From contig OZ271831.1 in assembly GCA_965601455.1 (NCBI GenBank), positions 744,001 through 808,000 on the forward strand: a stretch of 64,000 nucleotides of DNA, written 5' to 3'. Below, in pieces: positions 16,758 through 25,291 of this stretch. Position numbers and translations under genes: made by a program. Origin of the DNA: JANQEU01 sp965601455. Lineage in GTDB: Bacteria; Bacteroidota; Bacteroidia; Cytophagales; Cyclobacteriaceae. How positions within the stretch are numbered: the stretch's first letter is position 1; each line of letters starts with the position of its first letter. The notes below the pieces were generated by a model. The model did no database searches. It was not told where the DNA came from and worked only from the letters and a program-made list of their open reading frames with translations.

Positions 16758-17598
16758 CAACAAAAAAATAGCAGTAGTAACTGGCGCAAGTACAGGTATA
16801 GGCTATCAACTCTGCAAAGACCTTTTGAAAGTTAATTGGCTAGTATACGGATCAGTGAGAAACCAGGAGGACGGAAAGCGACTGACGGCAGAACTACCAG
16901 GAATACAAATACTTGAATTCGATGTGACGGATCACCTCGCTATCGACCGTGCCGCTCAAGAACTTCAGTCACTTCAACCGGATGGCATAGATTACCTTGT
17001 AAATAATGCTGGAATAGTCGTTTCCGGGCCATTATTACACGTGTCAATGGATGACCTTACCTATCAATTGCAGGTTAATGTAGTTGGAGTTATGAAGGTT
17101 ACCCAAGCTTTTGCCCCATTACTTGGTGCACAGAAAGATTATCAAGGTACCCCTGGAAAAATCATGCAGATAAGTTCTGTTTCAGGCAAAATGGGAATGC
17201 CGTTTGTTGGGCCTTACGCTGCTTCTAAACATGCCTTAGAGGGACTTTCAGAGTCCTTACGAAGAGAATTATTGCTTTATGGAATCGACGTGATCGTCAT
17301 CGGACCCGGTGCGGTAAAGACACCCATTTGGAATAAGAATACCAATGAAAACGAAAAATATCTCGGAACTGATTATGGTTCGGTGCTTAAGGACTTTCAG
17401 ACCAAGTTGATACGCCCGATTATGGAAGCAGCTATTCCCGTTGAAGAACTTAGTAGGTCATTGGTGAAAATTATGGGTAAATCGAATCCAAGACCGAGGT
17501 ATACATTTACCAATAATATATGGAAAGGGTACTACTTACCCTTGCTTCTACCTATTCGCTGGGTTGATAGAGCGATCAAAAAGCAACTTGGTTTGTAA
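16747..17598 (+). CDS. Short-chain dehydrogenase/reductase (SDR)
   Basis: A 283-residue Rossmann-fold oxidoreductase, counted from ATG at 16747; an upstream ATG at 16693 in the same frame lies far inside the thioesterase gene and is disfavoured. Seen are the NAD(P)-binding VTGASTGIG near the N-terminus, the NNAG motif, a catalytic Ser in QISSVSG and the YAASK active site. Length and motifs fit classical SDRs that reduce ketones or oxidise alcohols. Pairing with a thioesterase points to lipid or acyl metabolism, but the substrate is unknown. It meets the HIRAN gene tail to tail with no gap. Confidence 0.88.
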   Translation: MGSSNKKIAVVTGASTGIGYQLCKDLLKVNWLVYGSVRNQEDGKRLTAELPGIQILEFDVTDHLAIDRAAQELQSLQPDGIDYLVNNAGIVVSGPLLHVSMDDLTYQLQVNVVGVMKVTQAFAPLLGAQKDYQGTPGKIMQISSVSGKMGMPFVGPYAASKHALEGLSESLRRELLLYGIDVIVIGPGAVKTPIWNKNTNENEKYLGTDYGSVLKDFQTKLIRPIMEAAIPVEELSRSLVKIMGKSNPRPRYTFTNNIWKGYYLPLLLPIRWVDRAIKKQLGL

Positions 17599-17940
17599 TC
17601 AACTGACCAGTTCAATTCGCAGACCGACACCTACATAAGCTTCACCACTTACCCAGGAGGCTTTAGCAATGATTTCACTTTCGTTTTCCATTGCTGATTT
17701 CACTTTCGGTGCAATGTCCCTCTTCAGAAAACCAATTTGCAAATTTCCTTTTATCAATACTTTCATTGCCTCTGAATCATATGGGTTGTTTGGATCGTGT
17801 TGAAACGAGACCGGATCGTTCTCTTCGACATGATTTCGGATGATATCCTGACGAGATGTGCCATCATCATTATTCTTCGATACTCCAACAACTTTGGTAT
17901 CAATTACTTCTACAGAGGGGATTTTAATGATCTTAGCCAT
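17599..17940 (-). CDS. Stand-alone HIRAN-domain protein
   Basis: A 113-residue protein that is almost entirely a HIRAN domain: VVGVSKNNDDGTSRQDIIRN, then DPVSFQHDPNNPYDSEAMKV, then QIGFLKRDIAPKV. HIRAN domains occur at the N-terminus of SWI2/SNF2 helicases (HLTF binds 3' DNA ends) and as stand-alone bacterial proteins of uncertain role. It overlaps the KDPG aldolase gene by eight bases and so is co-translated with sugar-acid enzymes, an unexpected partner. DNA binding or repair is possible, but nothing nearby supports it. Confidence 0.75.
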   Translation of the reverse strand: MAKIIKIPSVEVIDTKVVGVSKNNDDGTSRQDIIRNHVEENDPVSFQHDPNNPYDSEAMKVLIKGNLQIGFLKRDIAPKVKSAMENESEIIAKASWVSGEAYVGVGLRIELVS

Positions 17941-18598
17941 TTCGAACGTCCTGGATAACTTGGATTAATTGAGCGGTATCGACTTTGAGTTTTCGGAATG
18001 AATCCGATTGTCGCCAGTCGTATTGAAATAGTTTGCTTCCCATTGCGACACACACTGCACCAGCTGTATACCAGCTGCTTAGACTGACGTGGGTGGGGGC
18101 AACACCTCCCGCAGGCATTACGTGTAGTTCAGGACATGGACCAAGAATGGCTTTCAGGAAACTAGGCCCAAGTACGTTGGCTGGAAATAGTTTAACCAAA
18201 GAAGCACCTGTGCGTTGAGCCTCGACAATTTCTGTTAATGACCCGCATCCCGGTACCCAGGCGATTTCATAGGCTGCACAGAGTTCACCCACTTTCTTGT
18301 CCATAATTGGAGCAACAATAAAATGCGCTCCCAGGTCAATGTATTTCTCACCTTGTTGGATATCCATGATGGTACCCACACCCAATGAAATACCTGGTAA
18401 TTCTTCAATTCTTGAAAGTAAATACTCAAAAGTTTCAAAAGCATTGATGGAACGGTTGGTGAATTCAAATAAACGACAACCACCGTCATAACAGCTTTTA
18501 AGTACATCAAAGGATATTTCTGGATCATCGTGGATGAAAATTGGCAAAAAGCCAGCCTTTGATGATTTTTCAACTAATTGAAATCGGTCTAATTTCAT
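17933..18598 (-). CDS. eda: 2-dehydro-3-deoxy-phosphogluconate (KDPG) aldolase
   Basis: A 221-residue class I aldolase that splits KDPG to pyruvate and glyceraldehyde 3-phosphate. The Schiff-base lysine is Lys136 in SLVKLFPA; Glu45 and Arg49 (EFTNRS) match catalytic and phosphate-binding residues of the Escherichia coli enzyme. It starts four bases inside the end of the sugar-kinase gene, forming the expected kinase/aldolase pair of deoxy-sugar-acid breakdown. It could also act on KDPGal; sequence alone does not decide. Its 3' end overlaps the HIRAN gene. Confidence 0.9.
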   Translation of the reverse strand: MKLDRFQLVEKSSKAGFLPIFIHDDPEISFDVLKSCYDGGCRLFEFTNRSINAFETFEYLLSRIEELPGISLGVGTIMDIQQGEKYIDLGAHFIVAPIMDKKVGELCAAYEIAWVPGCGSLTEIVEAQRTGASLVKLFPANVLGPSFLKAILGPCPELHVMPAGGVAPTHVSLSSWYTAGAVCVAMGSKLFQYDWRQSDSFRKLKVDTAQLIQVIQDVRNG

Positions 18599-19611
18599 CT
18601 CTCTATTCGGGTATCAAACCCCTTATTTACTTTTGCCTCGATTACTTTATTATCAAAATGGTTGAAATCACCTGCGATGGTCATATTCAAAGCACATGAA
18701 GTAACGGCATAGTCCATTGCGTATTGAGTGTTCTTTTCATTTATAAGTGAATGTATCCATCCCGCCATGAAGCAGTCACCACTCCCGATACGTTCTACGA
18801 TACTGGTTATTGACAACTTTTTAGATGCCGTAATCTTGTCCCCATCAAAAGCCAGACCTGTTATCTCATGATGCTCCTGGGAATGAACATTTCTCATAAC
18901 CATAGCAACCTGTTTGAGGTTGGGGAATCTCCTCTTCACCTGAATAAAGAACTCCCTGGAATCCTCTGGTTTTGTGAATTCCTCAATATTAATATTGATA
19001 CCCAGCATTTTGTTGCTGGATTCCGGATCAGCCAGAAGATAGTCGACTTGCTCCACGAACCCGGGCATAATTTCTACCGGATTCTTTCCCTCCCAAATAG
19101 ATTTACGATAATTCAGGTCAAGAGATATCGTCAATCCTTGTTTTTTAGCCATAGATATGGCATCATCTGCAGCCTCAGATGCTTTTTCACTTATGCCAGG
19201 AGTTATTCCTGAAAGATGAAACCACCTTTTTCCTGTTAAGATTGATTCCCAATTGTATTGGGAAGCGGGGATCATACTAAATGCAGTGTTTTGTCTATCA
19301 TATAAAACCTGTGATTTCCGGATGCCCGAACCTTTTTCCACGAATAAAGTACCTATACGACCAGGAGTTCGTAGAATGAATCGGGTATCCACACCGTAAG
19401 ATCTGATTTCTTTAATGGCTGTATTGCCAAGTTCATTATCCGGAAGTGTTGAAACAAGGTTGATTTGATTTCCCATGCTGGACAAAGCAACTGCCACATT
19501 AGCCTCACTACCTACGTAGAACAGATCAAGATTCCGTGCGTGAGCAAAAGGAGTGCTTTTAGTTGTCGATAATCGGACTAGGATTTCTCCAAAGGTTACG
19601 ACTGCTGACAT
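18595..19611 (-). CDS. kdgK: 2-dehydro-3-deoxygluconate kinase (PfkB family)
   Basis: A 338-residue ribokinase-family enzyme. Seen are the N-terminal GSEANVAVALSSMG (34-47), the substrate-side SGITPGISE and the C-terminal anion-hole/catalytic GSGD at 276-279 with base Asp279. It phosphorylates 2-keto-3-deoxygluconate to KDPG, a role supported by the adjacent KDPG aldolase. This pair normally serves uronate (pectin, alginate) catabolism, but no uronate isomerase or lyase lies in the window. It follows the kinase/phospho-lyase fusion gene by 12 bases. Confidence 0.87.
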   Translation of the reverse strand: MSAVVTFGEILVRLSTTKSTPFAHARNLDLFYVGSEANVAVALSSMGNQINLVSTLPDNELGNTAIKEIRSYGVDTRFILRTPGRIGTLFVEKGSGIRKSQVLYDRQNTAFSMIPASQYNWESILTGKRWFHLSGITPGISEKASEAADDAISMAKKQGLTISLDLNYRKSIWEGKNPVEIMPGFVEQVDYLLADPESSNKMLGININIEEFTKPEDSREFFIQVKRRFPNLKQVAMVMRNVHSQEHHEITGLAFDGDKITASKKLSITSIVERIGSGDCFMAGWIHSLINEKNTQYAMDYAVTSCALNMTIAGDFNHFDNKVIEAKVNKGFDTRIER

Positions 19612-19623
19612 GCTACAAATAAA

Positions 19624-21897
19624 TTAATTTTTCCCAGGAATAAATCCCTGAGACTCCCGTTGATTGATAATGTCGTCTAAAACTGAAACAAACGTGTCGA
19701 CATTTCTCTTCGAGAAACACATGGGAGGCTTCATCTTTAACACATTGTCATAAGGACCATCTGTCGAGGAGAGTATGTATTGGCTACGCAATTCGTTCTT
19801 AATTTCTTTGGCAAATTCCGTAGCGGGCAGGCGGGTTTCGGGATGAGAGAACTCTATCCCAATGAATAAACCTTTTCCGCGAATGTCTCCTATCCATTGA
19901 GATTGGATCTCAGCCAATTTCGATTTCCAATAGTTTCCCACTTCCAATGCATTATTCTGAAGGCCTTCTTCCTCTATTGTCTCCAAAACTGCCTTGGCGG
20001 CTTGCATGGATACTGGATTTCCACCGAAGGAACTAAAGAACTCCATTCCGGTATCGAAGCTATCTGCTATTTCTTCGGTGGTGACAACTGCACCAATCGG
20101 ATGACCATTAGCCATTGGTTTACCAAGGATAACAATATCCGGTTCAATATTCTGAAGCTGAAAACCCCAAAAAGTCTCTCCAACTCTACCAAATCCAACC
20201 TGAACTTCATCCATGATAGTAAGAATTCGGTTCTCGCGGAGAAAAGGCTGAATACCTTCAAGGTATCCTTCCGGGAGAGGGACCTGACCTCCACAACCGG
20301 AGATGGATTCGGTGATCAAGGCTGCAGGAGTCATTTTTTGTTCACACAACTCAGAAATAATTCTACGAGCATCTTTTACATATTCTTTTCGATTTGCAAA
20401 CGGACCTTGATACAACCGGGGTAGGGGTAGCACTTTGGTATGTCTGGATTGACCAGGCCCACCTTGACCATTAAATTTATAATGACTGATTTCAATACCT
20501 GATTGCGTATGACCGTGGTAACCGTGTTCAAGGGCCAACATATGAGGTCTTTGAGTGAAATGACGTGCCATACGTATGGCCAGGTCAGATGCTTCACTGC
20601 CGCTATTCACGAAATAAATACGGTTGAGGTGTTTTGGGAAGTGATACAGTAACTTCTCACCGTACTCTGCGATGCTATCGAAATAATACCTTGTGTTGGT
20701 ATTGAGTTTTTTGACTTGCTCGGAAATTGCATGAGTCACCTTTGGGTGGCAGTGTCCTACATGTGGGATGTTGTTGTAGGCATCCAGGTAGCTGTTGCCA
20801 ATAGAATCGAACATGTATTGGAAACTTGACCCAGCCATATGGATAGGTTCATTGTAAGACGTACTTAGCGATGGCCCAAGATGATTCTTCCGGAATTTGG
20901 AAATCTTTTGTGTTTCAGGATTAGGGTTGTCAAGAAAACTGGCAGCCTTACTGAACCTGTTTTTAATGTATATCGGATTAAAAGATGTCCACTTTTCAAG
21001 CAATTCCCAGGCTGGAGCTTCACTTATTCGTATGTATTCCGAATCCATTCCCAGACTTACTTTGCGCTGCGAATGGCAAACGCTTTGACAGAGTCTTGCC
21101 GGAATCAGGTAATAAAGAGATTCAACCTCCTGTCTGGTTAATGGCAGTATTTGCTGATAACCTTTAATAACATGACAAGCCATCCTGATGGGATGCTTTT
21201 TTGACAGCATAATATATGTGAGCGCAATAGCAAGCTCATTGATTAAGGGGGCGTAGCAGAAGTCTCCAAAGTCAATAATGCCACAGATTTTATGATCTTG
21301 AATCAGTACGTTCCAATCGTTTAAGTCATTATGAATGATACTGTGTCTAAGGGTTGGAATGGTTGGTTGATGAAACTGCTGATATTGATCAAAAAAATAG
21401 TTCACCAGTTTTCGTTTACTATGATCTTCAATGTATTTAGCCATTGGCCAAACGGAAAGGGATCGATTCAGATCCCAGTTGTGCCGATGCGCTTCTATTA
21501 CAGGATCACGGTAGCTTTGAAGCGCCATACTAAGTTTTCCAATGGCAATACCAAAGTTGAAAAGCAATCGATTGCTATGTTCTGACTCTCCAAGAAATTT
21601 GCCATCTAAAAATGACAATACACGGGAGAAACTTCCATCTTCCAACGAGTGAAATGCTTTGTCAAAAGCAGGTTGTGAAACATTGAAATCCAGTTTTCGA
21701 GATAAATATTTCTGTAGTTTGGATTCGGCTTTAATAATTGGCAGGTCGCTTTTATTTTCATGATACTTCAGAACGTATTCACGTCCATTGGTATCCTTGA
21801 TCCGAAAATTCTGACTGGCATAGCCTTCCATTTTTCGGATCTCAGTGGCAGATAGTCCATATGGATCAAGGAGCTCCGAAACCTTTTCTAATTCCAT
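19624..21897 (-). CDS. Fusion of APH-type kinase and class III PLP phospho-lyase/aminotransferase
   Basis: A 757-residue two-domain protein. Residues 1-320 are an aminoglycoside-phosphotransferase-fold kinase with catalytic HNDLNDWN (189-196) and metal-binding IDFGD (208-212). Residues about 335-757 are a class III PLP enzyme with NSGSEASDLA (431-440), MDEVQVGFGR (562-571, Asp563) and PLP Lys593 in LGKPMANGHP. In animals the same families are separate: hydroxylysine kinase with 5-phosphohydroxylysine phospho-lyase, and ethanolamine-phosphate phospho-lyase. The fusion implies that one protein phosphorylates an amino alcohol and then eliminates phosphate and ammonia. The product would be an aldehyde or semialdehyde; the substrate (hydroxylysine, ethanolamine or another) is unknown. 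No M23 peptidase domain is present, unlike some bacterial relatives. Confidence 0.85.
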   Translation of the reverse strand: MELEKVSELLDPYGLSATEIRKMEGYASQNFRIKDTNGREYVLKYHENKSDLPIIKAESKLQKYLSRKLDFNVSQPAFDKAFHSLEDGSFSRVLSFLDGKFLGESEHSNRLLFNFGIAIGKLSMALQSYRDPVIEAHRHNWDLNRSLSVWPMAKYIEDHSKRKLVNYFFDQYQQFHQPTIPTLRHSIIHNDLNDWNVLIQDHKICGIIDFGDFCYAPLINELAIALTYIMLSKKHPIRMACHVIKGYQQILPLTRQEVESLYYLIPARLCQSVCHSQRKVSLGMDSEYIRISEAPAWELLEKWTSFNPIYIKNRFSKAASFLDNPNPETQKISKFRKNHLGPSLSTSYNEPIHMAGSSFQYMFDSIGNSYLDAYNNIPHVGHCHPKVTHAISEQVKKLNTNTRYYFDSIAEYGEKLLYHFPKHLNRIYFVNSGSEASDLAIRMARHFTQRPHMLALEHGYHGHTQSGIEISHYKFNGQGGPGQSRHTKVLPLPRLYQGPFANRKEYVKDARRIISELCEQKMTPAALITESISGCGGQVPLPEGYLEGIQPFLRENRILTIMDEVQVGFGRVGETFWGFQLQNIEPDIVILGKPMANGHPIGAVVTTEEIADSFDTGMEFFSSFGGNPVSMQAAKAVLETIEEEGLQNNALEVGNYWKSKLAEIQSQWIGDIRGKGLFIGIEFSHPETRLPATEFAKEIKNELRSQYILSSTDGPYDNVLKMKPPMCFSKRNVDTFVSVLDDIINQRESQGFIPGKN

Positions 21898-21983
21898 AGC
21901 GGTGGTTGATTATCAACGCAATATCGTAACCCTTACTGTATTTATCAATCTAGGGAATTTGCATCCTTTGATTGAAAAAGGGG

Positions 21984-22958
21984 TCAAACTTCTACGGAAT
22001 GAGATCGTGCCTTGAGCGAGAAACCTGACCAGAAACCGGCGATGGTAAGGCCCGAAATAATGTGCCAAACTCCCCACCAGGCTGCGATAAACAGCATGCC
22101 ACCGATGGGCATTGAGGCTGGAAAAATATTGGGATTGATAAGCAGCGCAATGGCCAATGCAGAGTTCTGTATCCCAGTCTCAATCGCTATAGTCTTGCGG
22201 TTTTGTACATTAAGCCCCGTCCATTTTGCCAGGTAGTAACCACTGCTTAACGCAAGTGCATTATGACCCAACACAATGATGAAAATATAGTAGATGTACT
22301 GAATGAAGTAATCAATGTTCATGTAAAACATCACTCCAACGAGGGCAAAAAATATAGCAATTGACAATCGCTTAATAGGGACCTGTACACGGAGGCTGAA
22401 ATTCTGAAATCGATAATTGATGAACATTCCAATTAACAATGGAATTCCCAGGATAGTCAAGATGGTCTGCAAAACACTGAATGGATCTACTACCAGATCC
22501 TTTAGGTACTCACTGCCATTGCTAACATCATAGAATCGGATATATAATGAACCCCAAAAGGTAAAATTAAACGGAGTTAATATCAGGCCTCCAATGGTCG
22601 TGAAAGCAGTAAGGCTAACGGATAATGCGGTATTACCTCTGGCCAGACTACTGAAGAAGTTCGATAGATTCCCTCCTGGGCAAGCAGCAACCATGATCAT
22701 TCCTAATCCTACCGTCGGGGTGATGGACTTGCCCATGAGCGAAACCAAAAGAAAGGTAAGCAGCGGTAAAACAAGAAACTGGGAGAGGATACCGATAAAA
22801 GCGGGTTTGGGATGGTTCATCAACTTTTTAAAGTCACCAAGGGTCAGCTCCAGAGCTACTCCAAACATGATAAACGCAATCGTAAGATTTAGAACAAGAG
22901 AACTTCCTTGTCCAAGGTTCAAACGTACACTATCTATTTCTTGTAATACTTCAAACAT
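21984..22958 (-). CDS. Bile acid:sodium symporter family transporter
   Basis: A 324-residue inner-membrane protein with about nine to ten hydrophobic spans. The family's crossover motifs are visible: MVAACPGGNLSNFFSSLARGN (about 93-113) and ETGIQNSALAIALL (about 256-269), the two broken-helix regions that bind sodium and substrate in ASBT homologues. Family members import organic anions (pantoate, taurocholate or other carboxylates). Its place in the run with sugar-acid and phospho-lyase genes suggests it could import their substrate, though the 86-base gap to the next gene allows separate transcription. Confidence 0.85.
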   Translation of the reverse strand: MFEVLQEIDSVRLNLGQGSSLVLNLTIAFIMFGVALELTLGDFKKLMNHPKPAFIGILSQFLVLPLLTFLLVSLMGKSITPTVGLGMIMVAACPGGNLSNFFSSLARGNTALSVSLTAFTTIGGLILTPFNFTFWGSLYIRFYDVSNGSEYLKDLVVDPFSVLQTILTILGIPLLIGMFINYRFQNFSLRVQVPIKRLSIAIFFALVGVMFYMNIDYFIQYIYYIFIIVLGHNALALSSGYYLAKWTGLNVQNRKTIAIETGIQNSALAIALLINPNIFPASMPIGGMLFIAAWWGVWHIISGLTIAGFWSGFSLKARSHSVEV

Positions 22959-22979
22959 GACTTTTTCATTTAACCTGAA

Positions 22980-23882
22980 CTAATCAGGGAGATAAAATCT
23001 GTAGATCAAGCTGGTCTTAAGGAAAATTCCGTCCTTGAAATCCTGATTCAATTGCATCCGATTGTCTCCAAATTTCAGAGCGGACATCTGGAAATTTACT
23101 TCGTCGCCCATAGCAAATGTTCGAAAACTACGTCCGATTGAGCTTCCCATCATCAATTGAAATACCAGTGGCCCAGACTCAAATTGCCCATAAGCCGCTA
23201 GTTCATTATTTGTCTTATGCAGGTATGAATCAGGAAAGTCAGAGATGTAGTAGCTCTTAACAATACCCTGGAAGGAAACACCGGTTTTTATTTGCCTGGC
23301 TACCTGGACATTAATATCTCCGGCAAGTGGCAGCGTTAGATTTACCTCATAGTTGTCATGATCAATGAAGTAAAAACCTACTATGGGAACAAACAGAAAA
23401 CCGGATAACTCACTATTGGCATAGGCTCCAAATTTCCACCATGAAGCCCTGTTCCGTTGCTTTTTGACAAGTGCCAAACCACCAAACTGATAATGATCGG
23501 AATCTATTTGATTGAGATCAGACGAAATCTTTGGCAAGAATAAATAGGTTCCGGACCACTTGCTTCCGTGATTCATATTGACTCCGGCTTTCATCATGAT
23601 TCCATAAAAGGTTTCACGATTATCTCCCGTGTTATAGGCAACACTAAGTCTTTCGACATTGAATCCAGAAACAATGGCCAGGTTATCATTTATCGGTACG
23701 GGTAAAGTTGCATCAGCAGTAAGTTCCGTGAATCCCGACTTCTCAGGAGAGGCATCATAAGGCCTTTGGAAACCATGATTGTACTGGACCTTAAACAGAT
23801 CGGCATAGTATTGGGCCCTGACCGTCATCGACAGATTCAGTATACACAATACCAACACAATATTTTTTAGGTGTTTTCTCAT
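22980..23882 (-). CDS. Exported protein, probable outer-membrane beta-barrel (DUF6268-like)
   Basis: A 300-residue protein with a signal peptide ending near ALA-like VRAQ (residue 24). The body is rich in alternating hydrophobic strands with aromatic ends, and it closes with LIYRFYLPD, an aromatic C-terminus expected for a barrel. The pattern resembles DUF6268 proteins of Bacteroidota, of unknown function. It lies 21 bases before the symporter gene, probably in one transcript. Confidence 0.65.
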   Translation of the reverse strand: MRKHLKNIVLVLCILNLSMTVRAQYYADLFKVQYNHGFQRPYDASPEKSGFTELTADATLPVPINDNLAIVSGFNVERLSVAYNTGDNRETFYGIMMKAGVNMNHGSKWSGTYLFLPKISSDLNQIDSDHYQFGGLALVKKQRNRASWWKFGAYANSELSGFLFVPIVGFYFIDHDNYEVNLTLPLAGDINVQVARQIKTGVSFQGIVKSYYISDFPDSYLHKTNNELAAYGQFESGPLVFQLMMGSSIGRSFRTFAMGDEVNFQMSALKFGDNRMQLNQDFKDGIFLKTSLIYRFYLPD

Positions 23883-23928
23883 GATCGAGAAGATTTTCTA
23901 AAGCTAACGAACCCTATACTGTCAATCG

Positions 23929-25056
23929 TTAATTGAAGCTAGGTTTTTTTGTTGTATTGAATCCGAATGTCAACCCGACAATGGTGCCATCTTTCCTGGG
24001 TGAGCAGTAAACATTAACAGGCACATTGAGGTATCCCGACCGAAATGTTTTACCCACTGCGACGATCAGACCCATTGATGCCTTTAAATCTCCTCTGGAG
24101 TCAATTCGGCTCACAACCCTTACGTTTTCCGGTCGGACTTCAACTGTCGAGTTCGGGATCCAACGACCGTTTTCGTAATAGCCATCCGCTTGTTTGGTAA
24201 TTCTGAAAATAGGGCCAAGACCAAATTCAAATCCCGTATCGTTGAATCGGAAGCCATTCATGAAAGTGATCGATGGGATAAAGTAGCCTGACTCAAGACC
24301 ATTTATGGCTGCTATCAATTCAACTAAGGCTTGAAAATCTCCTGAACTAAGATATTGTTGCTCATATTGATAACCGAACATGGAGGTCACAGGAAACATA
24401 TTGTATCCACCATCATTTTTAGCGGCCATTAATCGATCACCATTGTCGCCCATAGTATAAACGGCTCCCATTCGAGGGCCATTAAGATTTACTGTTGTGC
24501 GCATAGTTGTAATCGGAAGGTTGTAGTTGATCAGAAGATCTACGAGGTGCTCATCGTTGTCAATATTCAGAAGCTCGTTTAAGGAGATCATCGCCATGGT
24601 TTGAATCTCCGGTTGAACATTAAGGTACTCCATGACACTTGTTTCTTCTACTTTTCCTGATTGAACATCAACCAACCTCAGTATGATGATGATCTTATCG
24701 GCAAATAGTTCGGCAGATCCTGTGATCATTTTGTTAGCCCCCAACAATTTACCTGCCTCAAGCACTGCGTTTTTCCCGTATGTTGAATTAGGGTCAATAT
24801 TGTTTCTTTCCAGTGCATCACTAACGTCATATTTATCAAGAACCTCGTAGCGATTGATTTTTTCTAGTTCTAGTCGAACAATATTTGACATCGTTACATT
24901 ATCGATATCCAGGTTTCGAGTATCAATACTGATTAAAGCCACAGTCTGCTTAGACTGTCCCATGACTTCGGTTAAGGCTCCGAAAATCAATAATAGAAGA
25001 TAAGGAATCATGTATTTGATGGCTGTTTTACTGCAGTAGTTGATGTAGGCTTTCAT
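23929..25056 (-). CDS. Exported protein with CsgG/LpoB-like N-terminal domain
   Basis: A 375-residue protein. The signal peptide ends at VMGQ (about 34); a downstream Met at 25011 would give a tighter signal. Residues 38-165 have the pattern of CsgG/TolB-N-like domains: VALISIDTRN, RLELEKINRYEVLDKYDVSDAL, GKLLGANKMITGSA and IIIILRLVDVQSGKV. The C-terminal half looks like beta-strands of a periplasmic or outer-membrane part. Function unknown. It faces the divergent HTH regulator, and repeated AT-rich motifs in the shared 235-base region suggest that the regulator controls it. Confidence 0.6.
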   Translation of the reverse strand: MKAYINYCSKTAIKYMIPYLLLLIFGALTEVMGQSKQTVALISIDTRNLDIDNVTMSNIVRLELEKINRYEVLDKYDVSDALERNNIDPNSTYGKNAVLEAGKLLGANKMITGSAELFADKIIIILRLVDVQSGKVEETSVMEYLNVQPEIQTMAMISLNELLNIDNDEHLVDLLINYNLPITTMRTTVNLNGPRMGAVYTMGDNGDRLMAAKNDGGYNMFPVTSMFGYQYEQQYLSSGDFQALVELIAAINGLESGYFIPSITFMNGFRFNDTGFEFGLGPIFRITKQADGYYENGRWIPNSTVEVRPENVRVVSRIDSRGDLKASMGLIVAVGKTFRSGYLNVPVNVYCSPRKDGTIVGLTFGFNTTKKPSFN

Positions 25057-25138
25057 GACTTTATTTTTTGATCATACCTGTAAATACGTTGATTTTCAGC
25101 TACTTGTGTCGGTATGAAACGGGTAGGGTTATAAACTG

Positions 25139-25238
25139 TTTGCGAATTTCAGTTGGAGATCAACCGATTAGGGCCGGGGCTAAACTGTCCTTATCAAAAT
25201 ATGCAAATGCAGTTTCGCTATTTGCGAATTATGCAAAT
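25139..25238. promoter_or_regulatory. Candidate operator between the exported protein and the HTH regulator
   Basis: TTTGCGAATT occurs twice (25139-25148 and 25221-25230) and ATGCAAAT twice (25201-25208 and 25231-25238). The last two form the inverted repeat ATTTGC (25220-25225) and GCAAAT (25233-25238). This clustering in the gap between divergent genes suits autoregulation by the adjacent HTH protein. It is read from sequence only. Confidence 0.45.
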
Positions 25239-25291
25239 ATTAATCGGCGTTCGAGTAAATTACTCAACATTTTCTTTCCACCTCGTTACCA

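Noticed and set aside
19624..21897. Calling the fusion protein an ordinary aminotransferase
   Set aside because: The N-terminal 320 residues keep a complete kinase active site, so a single-activity name would hide half of the protein.
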